NCBI RefSeq assembly: GCF_900129455.1
Contig: NZ_FQVU01000006.1
Location: forward strand, 124,001 to 188,000
Length of the DNA: 64,000 nt
Direction of reading: 5' to 3'
From: Jatrophihabitans endophyticus
Lineage (GTDB): Bacteria; Actinomycetota; Actinomycetes; Mycobacteriales; Jatrophihabitantaceae
Below are positions 34,146 to 42,299 of this stretch, one piece after another. Numbering within the stretch: position 1 is the stretch's first letter; every line of letters begins with the position of its first letter. The notes beneath the pieces were generated by a model, which was not told the DNA's origin, did no database searches, and worked only from the letters and a program-made list of their open reading frames with translations. Both the position numbers and the translations under genes were made by a program.

Positions 34146-36191
34146 TCAGGTGTGCGTCGCGTCCCGGCCGACGGCGGCGCGCATCGCGGCGGCGACCGCG
34201 GCGGCCCGGCCGTCGGTGAGGACGTCGTCGAGCAGCAGCGGGGTGCCGTCCGGACCGCTGAGCGGGACCTGCCAGTTCGGGTGCTGCTGCTGCGTCGTCC
34301 CGGGCTGGTTCTGGATGCGCCGGTCACCCACGGCATCGGTGAGCGCGGCGCACCGCAACAACGACGGTGCCCGGCCCAGCAGCCGGTGCAGCGAGAGCAC
34401 GGTTTCCTCGTCGTCACCGGTCGGCAACCCGGCGTCGCGGACGACGGACAGCCAGCGCTCGATCGCCGCGCGGTCCGCGCCGAGCTCCTCGTCGTAGTCG
34501 CGGGTCAGCAGGCCCAGCTCGTGACGCAACCGCACGTGATCGCCCGCCAGGTAACCGGTCGTCGGCGGCAGGTCGTGGGTGGTGACGGACGCGAGGCAGA
34601 GCTCGCGCCAGCGCTCGGGTGACAGCGGCGCGTCGCCGTCGTACTCGAACCAGAGGATGGACGTGCCGAAGATCCCGCGTTCGCGCAGGTAGTCGCGCAC
34701 CCACGGTTCGACGTTGCCGAGGTCCTCGCCGATCAGCACCGCACCCGCCCGGGCCGCCTCGATCATGAGGATGCCGATCACCGCGTCGTGGTCGTAGTGG
34801 ACGTAGGTGCCGGCGAGCGCGGGTCGGCCGCGCGGGATCCACCACAGCCGGAAGAGCCCGATCACGTGGTCGACGCGCAGCCCGCCGCTGTGCCGCACGG
34901 CCGCGGCGAACAGGTCCCGGAACGGCGCGTAGCCGAGGGCGGCGAGGCGGTCCGGACGCCACGGCGGCTGGTCCCAGTCCTGCCCGGTCTGCGAGTACGC
35001 GTCCGGCGGCGCGCCGACGGTGACGGACGTCGCGAGCTCGCCGGGCAGGGCCCAGGCGTCGGCACCGGTGGGGTTCACGCCCACCGCGACGTCGTGGACG
35101 ATGCCGAGCCCCATGCCCGCCTCGACCGCCCGTCGCTGCACCCCGGTCAACTGCTCGTCGAGCAGCCACTGGGACCACGCGAAGAACGTGACCAGGGGCT
35201 CGTGCTCCGCGGCGAAGGCGGCCACCGCCGCGGTGCCCGGGGTCTGCAGTCCGGCCGGCCACGCGTCACGCACGTTGCCGTGGACGTCGGTGATGGCGCA
35301 CCACGTGGCGAAGTCGCGCAGCGCGACCCCCTCGCGCTCGCGGTAGGCGGCGAACGCGGCGGCGCGCGCCGCGGTGGGCGCGACGTCGTGCAGCACCTCG
35401 AGGGCGGACCGCTTCGCCGCCCACGCGGCGTCGCGGTCGAGCAGGTCGCCGGCGGCGCTGCGCACGTCGGCGCCGAGGTCGTCGACGCGGCTGCGGGTGG
35501 CGTCGTCGAGCCGGCCGTACTCGGGGACGTCCTCGACGTGGAGGTACATCGGGTTGCCGAAGCGCCGCGTCGTCGGCGAGTACGGCGACGGATTCATCGG
35601 GGCGACGACCTCGGCCGCGTGCAGCGGGTTCACGAGGACGAAGTCGGCGCCGTGCTCGCGGGCCGCCCACTCGGCCATGGTGCCGAGGTCGGCGAGGTCG
35701 CCGATGCCCCACGAACGACGTGAACGCACGCTGTAGAGCTGGGCGGCCAGGCCCCAGGCCGGCCCGCTGCGCAGCCGCGGCGGCAACGGCACGCGTCGGG
35801 GCGGAGCGATCACCGCGCAGCCGCTGTCGCCGGCGGTGAGCCGGTGGTACCCGACGGGGAGGTCCGCCGGCAGCGTCACCACGCCGTCGACGGCGGCGAG
35901 CTCGGTCGTCGTGCCGTCCTCGCGCGTGAGCGTCACCCCGGTCGCCGACGTCGCGACCTCGACCTCGTCGCCCTCGCGCGCCACGGCGTACGGCGGCAAC
36001 GGGCGGGCGGCGCGCTCGGCAGCGAGGCGGGCCAGCTCGCCGCGGCAGGCGTCCCCGGACGAGGCGTCGGCACCGAGCGCGGCGAGGACGGCCCGCAGCG
36101 TGGCGTCGTCGACGGCCGCGTGCTCGCCCTGCCAGCTCCACACCTCGGCGTCCACACCGTAGGCCGCGGCGAGTTCGTGCAGTGGATTCAC
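34146..36191 (-). CDS. malQ: 4-alpha-glucanotransferase (amylomaltase)
   Basis: The protein has 681 residues and belongs to GH77. It moves maltosyl/glucan units between alpha-1,4-glucans in glycogen or maltodextrin metabolism. The catalytic residues are visible: nucleophile Asp in LRVDHVIGLFRLW, acid/base Glu in LIGEDLGNVEP, third Asp in VTTHDLPPTTGYL. The ~130-residue N-terminal extension before SVRSRRSWGIGDLADLGTMA is typical of the long actinobacterial/E. coli-type MalQ. GTG at 36191 is chosen as the first start before the conserved NPLHELAAAYGVD. It lies alone, 36 bp downstream of the cupin gene on the same strand. Confidence 0.96.
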   Translation of the reverse strand: MNPLHELAAAYGVDAEVWSWQGEHAAVDDATLRAVLAALGADASSGDACRGELARLAAERAARPLPPYAVAREGDEVEVATSATGVTLTREDGTTTELAAVDGVVTLPADLPVGYHRLTAGDSGCAVIAPPRRVPLPPRLRSGPAWGLAAQLYSVRSRRSWGIGDLADLGTMAEWAAREHGADFVLVNPLHAAEVVAPMNPSPYSPTTRRFGNPMYLHVEDVPEYGRLDDATRSRVDDLGADVRSAAGDLLDRDAAWAAKRSALEVLHDVAPTAARAAAFAAYREREGVALRDFATWCAITDVHGNVRDAWPAGLQTPGTAAVAAFAAEHEPLVTFFAWSQWLLDEQLTGVQRRAVEAGMGLGIVHDVAVGVNPTGADAWALPGELATSVTVGAPPDAYSQTGQDWDQPPWRPDRLAALGYAPFRDLFAAAVRHSGGLRVDHVIGLFRLWWIPRGRPALAGTYVHYDHDAVIGILMIEAARAGAVLIGEDLGNVEPWVRDYLRERGIFGTSILWFEYDGDAPLSPERWRELCLASVTTHDLPPTTGYLAGDHVRLRHELGLLTRDYDEELGADRAAIERWLSVVRDAGLPTGDDEETVLSLHRLLGRAPSLLRCAALTDAVGDRRIQNQPGTTQQQHPNWQVPLSGPDGTPLLLDDVLTDGRAAAVAAAMRAAVGRDATHT

Positions 36192-36226
36192 CGACCCAGT
36201 ATCGACGAGGGCCGCACCGGCGGTCG

Positions 36227-36580
36227 TCAGCCGCACCAGGGTGGGGCCAGTACGGCGCCGTCATCGGTCGTGGCGCGGAGGCCGACGGTCGTGGTGACCC
36301 ACGCCGAGCCCCCGTCCGGTCCGCCGGAGACGCGCAGCCGCGCCGCGGCGGGGACGAGCACGACCTCGCCGGGTACGAGCCGGTGTGTGTGGTCGTCGAC
36401 GGTCACCGCGAGTTCGCCGCTGAGGCCCAGCAGAACCTCCTCGCGGTCGGGCCGGTGCGACGTGCCGTCCAGGGCCGCGGGAACGGTGAGTCGCCAGGCG
36501 CACAGCTGCGTGCTGCCTGCGGCCGGGCGGACGTAGGCGTCGAAGCGGTTGCCGTGGAGCTCGAAGACGGCGGGATCCAT
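36227..36580 (-). CDS. Small cupin-domain protein
   Basis: The protein has 117 residues. A single cupin fold is visible: SHRPDREEVLLGLSGELAVT (motif 1, with one His and two Glu) and HTHRLVPGEVVLVPAAARLR (motif 2, Gly-Glu turn). Metal ligands are only partly kept, so it may be a binding or sensor protein rather than an enzyme. The ATG at 36580 has the Shine-Dalgarno GGAGG 4 nt upstream. It diverges from a MarR regulator across a 73-bp region with 18-bp repeats, so the cupin is the probable target of that regulator. Confidence 0.85.
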   Translation of the reverse strand: MDPAVFELHGNRFDAYVRPAAGSTQLCAWRLTVPAALDGTSHRPDREEVLLGLSGELAVTVDDHTHRLVPGEVVLVPAAARLRVSGGPDGGSAWVTTTVGLRATTDDGAVLAPPWCG

Positions 36581-36590
36581 GAAGCCTCCA

Positions 36591-36629
36591 ATGGTCAAGC
36601 AAGTTGACTATATGGTCAAGCTAGCTGAC
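36591..36629. promoter_or_regulatory. Two 18-bp operator-like direct repeats in the cupin/MarR divergon
   Basis: ATGGTCAAGCAAGTTGAC at 36591-36608 and ATGGTCAAGCTAGCTGAC at 36612-36629 differ at two positions. Each contains inverted GTCA/TGAC half-sites, and between them TTGAC-TATATG-GTCAA is a further inverted repeat. This is a compact array of overlapping palindromes that fits a MarR dimer binding twice. Confidence 0.7.
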
Positions 36630-36653
36630 GATCGCGGCTGACACAATGACGGC

Positions 36654-37097
36654 GTGATCGACTCCGACTGGGCCACGGCGACCGCGCTGCTGCGATGCAG
36701 TGCGCAGCTCGTCGACGGCATCCAAGCCGGCCTCGTCGCGCGCGGCTTCACCGACGTGCGGCCCGCGTACGGGTTCGCGTTCGCCTTCCTGTCGGGCGGT
36801 GCGGCGTCCGCGTCCGCGCTCGGCGAGCACCTGGCCGTCAGCAAGCAGGCCGCCGGCCAGCTCGTCGACCAGCTCGTCGCCCGCGGCTACGTCGAGCGGC
36901 AACCGGACCCCCGGGACGGACGGGCCTGGCTGCTCGTGCTCACCGACCGGGGCTGGGCCTGCACCCGCGCGGCGGAGCAGGCGGCCGGGGACGTGGTCGC
37001 GGGGTGGCGTGCCGTGCTGCCGTCGCCGGAGTTCGCGGCGTTGTCGGCGGCGGCCACGCGCATCGGCGGTTCCGGCCGGCTGCGACCGTCGTGGTGA
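36654..37097 (+). CDS. MarR-family transcriptional regulator
   Basis: The protein has 147 residues. The winged helix is seen in ASALGEHLAVSKQAAGQLVD (HTH) and GYVERQPDPRDGRAWLLVLT (wing with the Asp-Arg-Arg-type tip). The flanking helices form the dimer interface. The start is GTG at 36654, with CACAAT 6 nt upstream suggesting a leaderless mRNA. It diverges from the cupin gene and probably controls it and itself through the 18-bp repeats. The gene is followed by a perfect 21-bp stem-loop. Confidence 0.9.
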   Translation: MIDSDWATATALLRCSAQLVDGIQAGLVARGFTDVRPAYGFAFAFLSGGAASASALGEHLAVSKQAAGQLVDQLVARGYVERQPDPRDGRAWLLVLTDRGWACTRAAEQAAGDVVAGWRAVLPSPEFAALSAAATRIGGSGRLRPSW

Positions 37098-37103
37098 CGA
37101 CGC

Positions 37104-37150
37104 GATCGTGGACTCTTCTGCTCGAATTGCGAGCAGAAGAGTCCACGATC
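37104..37150. terminator. Perfect 21-bp stem-loop between convergent genes
   Basis: Arms 37104-37124 and 37130-37150 pair without mismatch around AATTG. The core reads GACTCTTCTGCTCG on one arm. It lies between the convergent MarR and GT39 genes, only 6 bp from each stop, so it can stop transcription from both sides. It is unusually long and perfect. Confidence 0.85.
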
Positions 37151-37155
37151 GGTGA

Positions 37156-39258
37156 TCAGACCAGCTTGTAGACGGTCTGGCCGCCGACGGTGGTGGCGGT
37201 GTAGTGCGCCTTCACCCAGGCGGTGATCTGCGAGGCGACACCGCTCTGGCCGCCGCCCTGCCCCGTCCCCGCGACGAAGTAGGTGATCTTGCCGGCCGCG
37301 ACGTAGGCCTTGAACTGCGCGAGCGTCGGGGAGTTGTCGCTGCCGCTCCAACCGCCGATCGCGATGACCGCCTTGCCGCTGGACAGGATCAGCTCCGCCG
37401 CGGACTGGTCGCCGACGGTGGCGGCCGCCCACGTGGTGGTGGTCGCCCGCAGCGCCGTGGTCAGCGCGGTGCTGCTCGTCGTCCCGCCGCCGCTCCCACC
37501 ACGGGTGGCGGCGCCGCTCACCGACATCGACCGGGTGCCCGACGACGAGGTGGAGGTCGCCGACGGCCTGCTGCCCGACGGCTTGCTGCCCGACGGCTTG
37601 CTGCCCGACGGCTTGCTGCCCGACGGCTTGCTGCCCGAGGGGGCCTGGCCGCCCGTCGAACCGCCGGGGCCGCCGTTGCCGCTGCCCCCCGTTCCGCCAC
37701 CCATGCCGCTGGACTGCGCGGCGGTCGGGCCGACGGTGGGGATGCTGCCGTTGTGCGCGCTCGCCGCGGTGGCGAGGCCGAAGGACGCCGTGCCGATCAG
37801 GCCCGCCGCGAGCGCGGCCACGACGACGCCGCGGGCGGCGCGGCCGAGACGGGGCACCAACAGGCCGGCGGCGGCGAGCACGGTGGCGACGAGCACGGCC
37901 CACCGCAGCTCCGGGTGCCAGTCGGACACCCGGCCGAGCAGCACCCAGCTCCACGCGCCCGCGGCGGCGACCACGGCGACCAGGCCGAGCCGGCCGGCGA
38001 CGGTCGCCCGCGCCCGCCACAGCGTCGCGCCGCCGATGGCGACGAGCGCGGCGATCGCCGGGGCCAGCGCCACCGTGTAGTACGGGTGGATGGTGCCCTT
38101 CATGTAGCTGAAGATCAGCCCGGTGACGATCAGCCAGCCACCCCAGCCGAGCAGTGCCGCCCGGGTCCGGTCCGTCCGCGGCGCCCGGCCGGTCAGCACC
38201 AGCCCGGCCACGAGCGCGACGAGCGCCGCCGGCAGCAGCCACGAGATCTCGTTGCCCATCTCGCTGCCGAACAGCCGCGTCAGGCCGGTGGCCCCGCCGA
38301 AGCTCGACCCCGCGGTCCCGCCACCGCCACCACCGCCGCCGTTGCCCTCGCTGCCGAACAGCCGGCCGAAGCCGTTGTAGCCGAAGACGAGGTCGAGGAC
38401 GGTGTTGTCGGTGGAGCCGCCGATGTAGGGGCGCGACCCGGCCGGCCACAGCGCGACGACGACGAGCCACCAACCGGCCGAGACGACCAGCGAGAGCCCG
38501 GCCAGCAGCGTCTGCCCGATGCGTCGGCGCAGCGACGTCGGCGCGGCGATCAGGTACACGAGCGCGAAGACGGGGAGCACGAGCAGGCCCTGCAGCATCT
38601 TGGTCAGGAACGCGAAGCCCAGCGCGCTGCCGCACAGGGCCAGCCACCGTCCGCTCGCGGCCTCGAGGGCCCGGGTCAGCGCGTACGCCGCGGCGACGAG
38701 CAGCAGGGTCAACAGCGCGTCCGGGTTGTCGAAGCGGAACATCAGCACGGCCGCGGGGGTGAGCGCGAGCACCGCGCCGGCGAGCAGGCCCGCGCCGTGC
38801 CCGGCCACCCGTCGCACCGCGCCGTAGAGCAGGCCGACAGCGGCCACGCCCTCCAGTGCCTGCGGGACGAGCAGGCTCCACGAGTTGAAGCCGAAGATGC
38901 GCGCCGACAGCCCCATCACCCACAGCGAGGCCGGCGGTTTGTCGACGGTGATGGAGTTCGAGCTGTCCAGCGAGCCGAAGAACCACGCCTTCCAGCTCTG
39001 CGACCCCGACTGCGCGGCCGCCGCGTAGAAGCTGTTCGCGTAGCCGGACGCGGAGAGGTTCCAGAGGTAGAGGACGGCGGTGAGCGCCAACAGGATCAGC
39101 AGGGCCGGGCGCGCCCAGCGGGGGTCGTCGGCGCCACCGCGCACGAGACGCGCGGCGCGGCCCCGGTGCGGCGGTGGGGACGAGGGCGGGACGGTACGGG
39201 TGTCGCCGTCGTCCGCGCGTGACGCGGTCGAGGGCGGCGGGGTGAGCGTCGTGGTCAT
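37156..39258 (-). CDS. GT39-family glycosyltransferase with C-terminal extracytoplasmic domain (YkcB-like)
   Basis: The protein has 700 residues. About 11 membrane segments follow a 50-residue cytoplasmic start. The first external loop carries SITVDKPPASLWVMGLSARI, with the DKPP motif of the ArnT/PMT-like (GT39, polyprenyl-phosphate-dependent) family, and FRFDNPDALLTLLLVAAAYA. A glycine-rich insertion (GNGGGGGGGGTAGS) lies mid-protein. After the last helix comes a PSGSK repeat linker and a ~110-residue external domain (SAAELILSSGKAVIAIGGWS; ITAWVKAHYTATTVGG), as in YkcB proteins. It probably transfers mannose or another sugar to proteins or wall polymers. The ATG at 39258 has GAAGGA upstream. 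Confidence 0.9.
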   Translation of the reverse strand: MTTTLTPPPSTASRADDGDTRTVPPSSPPPHRGRAARLVRGGADDPRWARPALLILLALTAVLYLWNLSASGYANSFYAAAAQSGSQSWKAWFFGSLDSSNSITVDKPPASLWVMGLSARIFGFNSWSLLVPQALEGVAAVGLLYGAVRRVAGHGAGLLAGAVLALTPAAVLMFRFDNPDALLTLLLVAAAYALTRALEAASGRWLALCGSALGFAFLTKMLQGLLVLPVFALVYLIAAPTSLRRRIGQTLLAGLSLVVSAGWWLVVVALWPAGSRPYIGGSTDNTVLDLVFGYNGFGRLFGSEGNGGGGGGGGTAGSSFGGATGLTRLFGSEMGNEISWLLPAALVALVAGLVLTGRAPRTDRTRAALLGWGGWLIVTGLIFSYMKGTIHPYYTVALAPAIAALVAIGGATLWRARATVAGRLGLVAVVAAAGAWSWVLLGRVSDWHPELRWAVLVATVLAAAGLLVPRLGRAARGVVVAALAAGLIGTASFGLATAASAHNGSIPTVGPTAAQSSGMGGGTGGSGNGGPGGSTGGQAPSGSKPSGSKPSGSKPSGSKPSGSRPSATSTSSSGTRSMSVSGAATRGGSGGGTTSSTALTTALRATTTTWAAATVGDQSAAELILSSGKAVIAIGGWSGSDNSPTLAQFKAYVAAGKITYFVAGTGQGGGQSGVASQITAWVKAHYTATTVGGQTVYKLV
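37571..37630 (-). repeat. 15-bp tandem array, four perfect units, in the GT39 gene
   Basis: CTGCCCGACGGCTTG (plus strand) repeats four times, flanked by partial units. It encodes the PSGSK linker repeats between membrane and external domains. Perfect identity suggests length variation between strains. Confidence 0.9.
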
Positions 39259-39334
39259 GGTTGTCCTTCGATCAGCAGGAGCGACTCGACCACGAGCGTC
39301 GTCCGCGCCGGCTCAAACCGGCCTCACCGCGACG

Positions 39335-40567
39335 TCAACCCTGCGCTAGCGCCACCTGGGCACGTGCTGTGCGCCTCGGGAAGGACCCCCGCGCCCCCAC
39401 GACGACGGCGAGGGCGATCAGCGCGGTGAGCGCGGCCAGGCCGGGCAGCAGGCCGAGCTGACCGCCGGCGTAGAGGCGTTCGCCCAGCAGCGCGCCGCCG
39501 CCGATCCCGATCTGGAAGGCGACGACGTAGAGCGCCGAGGCGGAGTCCTGGGCGTGCGGGGCGACCCGCAGGATCGCCGACTGCAGCGAGACCGGCACCG
39601 CCGAGAACCCCACGCCCCACGCGAGCACGGCGAGCACCGTGCCGACCGTCCCGGGCGTCAGGGCGATCGCGACCAGCGCGGCCACGGCGATCCCCACGAA
39701 GCCGGCCAGCCCGGGCCCGGGGCGCCGGTCGACCGCGCGACCCCCGACCAGGTTGCCGATCAGCCCCGCGCCGCCGTAGCCGAGCAGCAGCGCGCTCAAC
39801 GCGAGGCCGTCGAGCCCACCGGCGCGGTGCACGAGCGGGGCGATGTAGGTGTACGCGGCGAAGTGCCCGATGACCACCACGGCGGTCACGATGCAGACGA
39901 CGCCCACCCCCCGGTCGCGGACGACCCCGACCGCCGCGCGGATGCGGGCCAGGGGCGGCACCGTCCGCTGCGTGTCAAGCGGCGGCAGCGCCGGCAGCAG
40001 CCGCAGCAGCGCCACCGTCGCGACGGCGCCGGCCACCGCCATCAGTGCGAACGACGCGCGCCAGCCGGCGAGCTGGCCGAGGGCAGTGCCCAGCGGGACG
40101 CCGGCCACGAGGGCGATGGAGTTGCCGACGAACACGAACGACGTCGCCCGGCCGACCTGTCCCGGCGGGGCGAGCCGGGCCGCGACCGGGCCGAGCGCCG
40201 CCCAGAACACGCCGTGGGCGAGGGCGGCGACGAGCCGCGACGCGGCCAGGACCTCGAACGTCGGCGCGACGGCCGCCAGCACCTGCGAGACGGTGAAGAC
40301 CGCGACGCAGAGCGCGATCAGACGGTTGCGGGAGACCCCGATGGTGAACGCCGTGAACGGGATCGCGGTCAGACCGGCGACCGCCGCGTAGGTGGTCATG
40401 AGCAGACCGACCTGCGCCTCCGGCACCGAGAGACCGTCGGCGATCTGCGGCAGCAGGCCCACCGGCAGCGTCTCGGCCGTCACGTAGGCGAAGGAGCCGA
40501 AGCCGAGGGCGGCGAGCGGCGCTCGCCGGAAGGCGGCGTCGGTACGGTCGTCGAGAACAGCGGTCAC
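39335..40567 (-). CDS. MFS transporter (sugar-efflux/DHA1 type)
   Basis: The protein has 410 residues and 12 membrane segments. It resembles the arabinose-efflux/AraJ-type DHA1 group: FGSFAYVTAETLPVGLLPQI (motif E/D region), LTAIPFTAFTIGVSRNRLIA, VAALAHGVFWAALGPVAARL. GTG at 40567 has TATATT 7 nt upstream, the most consensus-like -10 of the window and a probable leaderless start. It diverges from a ROK regulator across an AT-rich 59-bp gap, so it is the likely target of that regulator. Confidence 0.92.
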   Translation of the reverse strand: MTAVLDDRTDAAFRRAPLAALGFGSFAYVTAETLPVGLLPQIADGLSVPEAQVGLLMTTYAAVAGLTAIPFTAFTIGVSRNRLIALCVAVFTVSQVLAAVAPTFEVLAASRLVAALAHGVFWAALGPVAARLAPPGQVGRATSFVFVGNSIALVAGVPLGTALGQLAGWRASFALMAVAGAVATVALLRLLPALPPLDTQRTVPPLARIRAAVGVVRDRGVGVVCIVTAVVVIGHFAAYTYIAPLVHRAGGLDGLALSALLLGYGGAGLIGNLVGGRAVDRRPGPGLAGFVGIAVAALVAIALTPGTVGTVLAVLAWGVGFSAVPVSLQSAILRVAPHAQDSASALYVVAFQIGIGGGALLGERLYAGGQLGLLPGLAALTALIALAVVVGARGSFPRRTARAQVALAQG

Positions 40568-40574
40568 TGCAACA

Positions 40575-40598
40575 AATATACTCCAAGACAGAGTTAAT
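40575..40598. promoter_or_regulatory. AT-rich promoter/operator region between MFS and ROK genes
   Basis: On the minus strand TATATT (40575-40580) is a -10 placed 7 nt before the MFS GTG. Next to it ACTC-N7-GAGT (40581-40595) is an inverted repeat in an AT-rich island, a possible ROK operator. Confidence 0.5.
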
Positions 40599-40626
40599 TT
40601 CGGTCGAGTGGTGGAGGCAACGTTCG

Positions 40627-41778
40627 ATGGGCATGTCGCCGCGCGCGGCCGAGCTGCTCCGGGTGGTCCACGAGAGCCCGGGGACGACACGGGCCGACGC
40701 CGCCCGCGCCATCGGGATCGGCACCGGCGCGGCGACCGAGGTCGTGGCGCAGCTGGCCGCCGCCGAGCTGGTCGGCGAGCGGCCGGCGCAGCGGACCGGC
40801 GGTCGGGGTCGGCCGACGACCGTGCTCGTTCCCCACGAGCGCGGCCCGCTCGTCCTCGCCGTCTCGATCACGCACGAGGCGTGGCTGCTGCAGGCGGTCG
40901 AGATCGGCGGGGCGGTGGTCGCCGGCGCCGGCAGCGCCGAGACCGGGTCGGGTGACGACGACGCGGACGGTGCCGGCCGGGACGCGCCCGTCGTGCTCGC
41001 CGACATCCGCGCGGCGGTGACGCGGCTGCGCCGCCGCTTCCCCCGGCGCGTGCGTGCCATCGGCGTCGCCGCGCCGGGCACGGTGGCCGGCACCACCGTC
41101 GGCCACGCGACCGGACGGAGCTGGCGCAACCTCGACCTCCGCGCGATCTGGCCGCGGGCGGAGTTCTTCGTCGCCGGCAACGACGCCACGCTGGCGGCGG
41201 CGGCGGAGTCCTCGCGGGGTGCGGCGGTGGGTGCGGAGGTCGCGCTGCACATCCGGCTGCAGGCCGGCGTGGGCGGGGCCGTCGTCGACCGAGGTCGAGT
41301 GCTGACCGGCGCGCACGGCTTCGGCGGCGAGTTCGGGCACGTCCCGCTCGGCGACCCCGCCGTCACCTGCCCGTGCGGGGCGTCGGGCTGCTGGGGCACC
41401 GCCGTCGACGGCTCCGCGCTCGCACGGTTGCTGGGCCGGCGCGAGCCGCGCGACCCGGTCGCCTTCCTCGATCGGGCGGCGTCGGCCGCCTCGACCGACG
41501 CGCGCACCCGCGCCGCCGTCGGGGCGGTGGTCGACGCGCTGGGGCGCGGCGTGGCCGGTTTCGTCAACGCCATCGACCCGGACGTCGTGACGCTCGGGGG
41601 CAGCGCGGTCCCGCTCATGCGGGCCGAGCCCCAGCGGCTCGCCGCCGCCTACGACGCGGGCCTCATGCGCGTGCGGCGGGACGCCCCGCCCATGCTGCTG
41701 CCGGCGGCGCTGGGGGAGCAGGGCCCGGTGACCGGAGCCGCCGAGCTGGCCTGGCAGGCCGTCTGGGCACACTTGTGA
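40627..41778 (+). CDS. ROK-family transcriptional regulator
   Basis: The protein has 383 residues. An N-terminal winged HTH (TTRADAARAIGIGTGAATEV) precedes an ASKHA sugar-kinase-like domain: VAGNDATLAAAAESSRGAAV, GGEFGHVPLG, the zinc site CPCGASGCWG, and LGGSAVPLMRAE. The ATP-binding DxGGT-type motif near the start is degenerate, fitting a regulator rather than a kinase. The ATG at 40627 has GGAGG 9 nt upstream. It diverges from the MFS gene and probably represses it in response to a sugar. Confidence 0.92.
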   Translation: MGMSPRAAELLRVVHESPGTTRADAARAIGIGTGAATEVVAQLAAAELVGERPAQRTGGRGRPTTVLVPHERGPLVLAVSITHEAWLLQAVEIGGAVVAGAGSAETGSGDDDADGAGRDAPVVLADIRAAVTRLRRRFPRRVRAIGVAAPGTVAGTTVGHATGRSWRNLDLRAIWPRAEFFVAGNDATLAAAAESSRGAAVGAEVALHIRLQAGVGGAVVDRGRVLTGAHGFGGEFGHVPLGDPAVTCPCGASGCWGTAVDGSALARLLGRREPRDPVAFLDRAASAASTDARTRAAVGAVVDALGRGVAGFVNAIDPDVVTLGGSAVPLMRAEPQRLAAAYDAGLMRVRRDAPPMLLPAALGEQGPVTGAAELAWQAVWAHL

Positions 41779-41798
41779 TCCGACCCGGGGAGGCAGCC

Positions 41799-42278
41799 GT
41801 GCCCACGTTGACGACGACCCACCACGCCACCGCCGCGGACTACGGCGACCGGACGGTGCTGACGCTGGCCGCGCCGACCACGCGCCCCGCGCTCGAGTGG
41901 GCCCGCGCGATCATCGAGCGGGCGCCGCTGCCGCTGCGTCGTGGCCTGCCGCCGGGATGGCGCGTCCTCGGGATGGACTTCGCCGCGCCGCCCGCAGCGG
42001 CCGTCCCGGCGCGGGTGCTCGGGTGGCCGGTGGTGAGCGAGGCCGCCGACCTCGTCGTGCTGGGAGCGCATTCGCGGCTGGGGTTCGACGCGCGGCTGTC
42101 CGTCGCCGTCGACGGCCACCGCGTCGCCTTCGCCACCGCGATCCGCCACGGCAGCAGGGCCTCGCGGCTGCTCTGGCGGGCCATCGCCGCGGGGCACCGG
42201 GCAACCGTGGTGGTGATGCTGCGTCGCGCCGCACGCGAGCTCGGTGACCCGTCGGAAAGCGGCACGCCTCGTTCCTGA
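41799..42278 (+). CDS. DUF2867-like protein
   Basis: The protein has 159 residues. The C-terminal half (ADLVVLGAHSRLGFDARLSV, then VAFATAIRHGSRASRLLWRAI, then VVVMLRRAARELG) matches the DUF2867 pattern of soluble proteins of unknown function, often next to oxidoreductases. GTG at 41799 is preferred because GGGGAGG lies 5 nt upstream; a GTG at 41775 that overlaps the ROK stop is an alternative. It is probably co-transcribed with the ROK regulator. Confidence 0.72.
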   Translation: MPTLTTTHHATAADYGDRTVLTLAAPTTRPALEWARAIIERAPLPLRRGLPPGWRVLGMDFAAPPAAAVPARVLGWPVVSEAADLVVLGAHSRLGFDARLSVAVDGHRVAFATAIRHGSRASRLLWRAIAAGHRATVVVMLRRAARELGDPSESGTPRS

Positions 42279-42286
42279 TGGGCGGC

Positions 42287-42292
42287 TAGCCT
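42287..42292 (+). promoter_or_regulatory. -10 hexamer upstream of the WYL regulator
   Basis: TAGCCT lies 7 nt before the ATG at 42300. There is no Shine-Dalgarno, so a leaderless mRNA is likely. Confidence 0.55.
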
Positions 42293-42299
42293 CGTCGAT

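Noticed and set aside
32699-34417. Longer N-terminus for the full-length CNNM protein
   Set aside because: The extra 117 residues are Arg/Ser/Pro-rich and overlap malQ; a good Shine-Dalgarno precedes the GTG at 34066.
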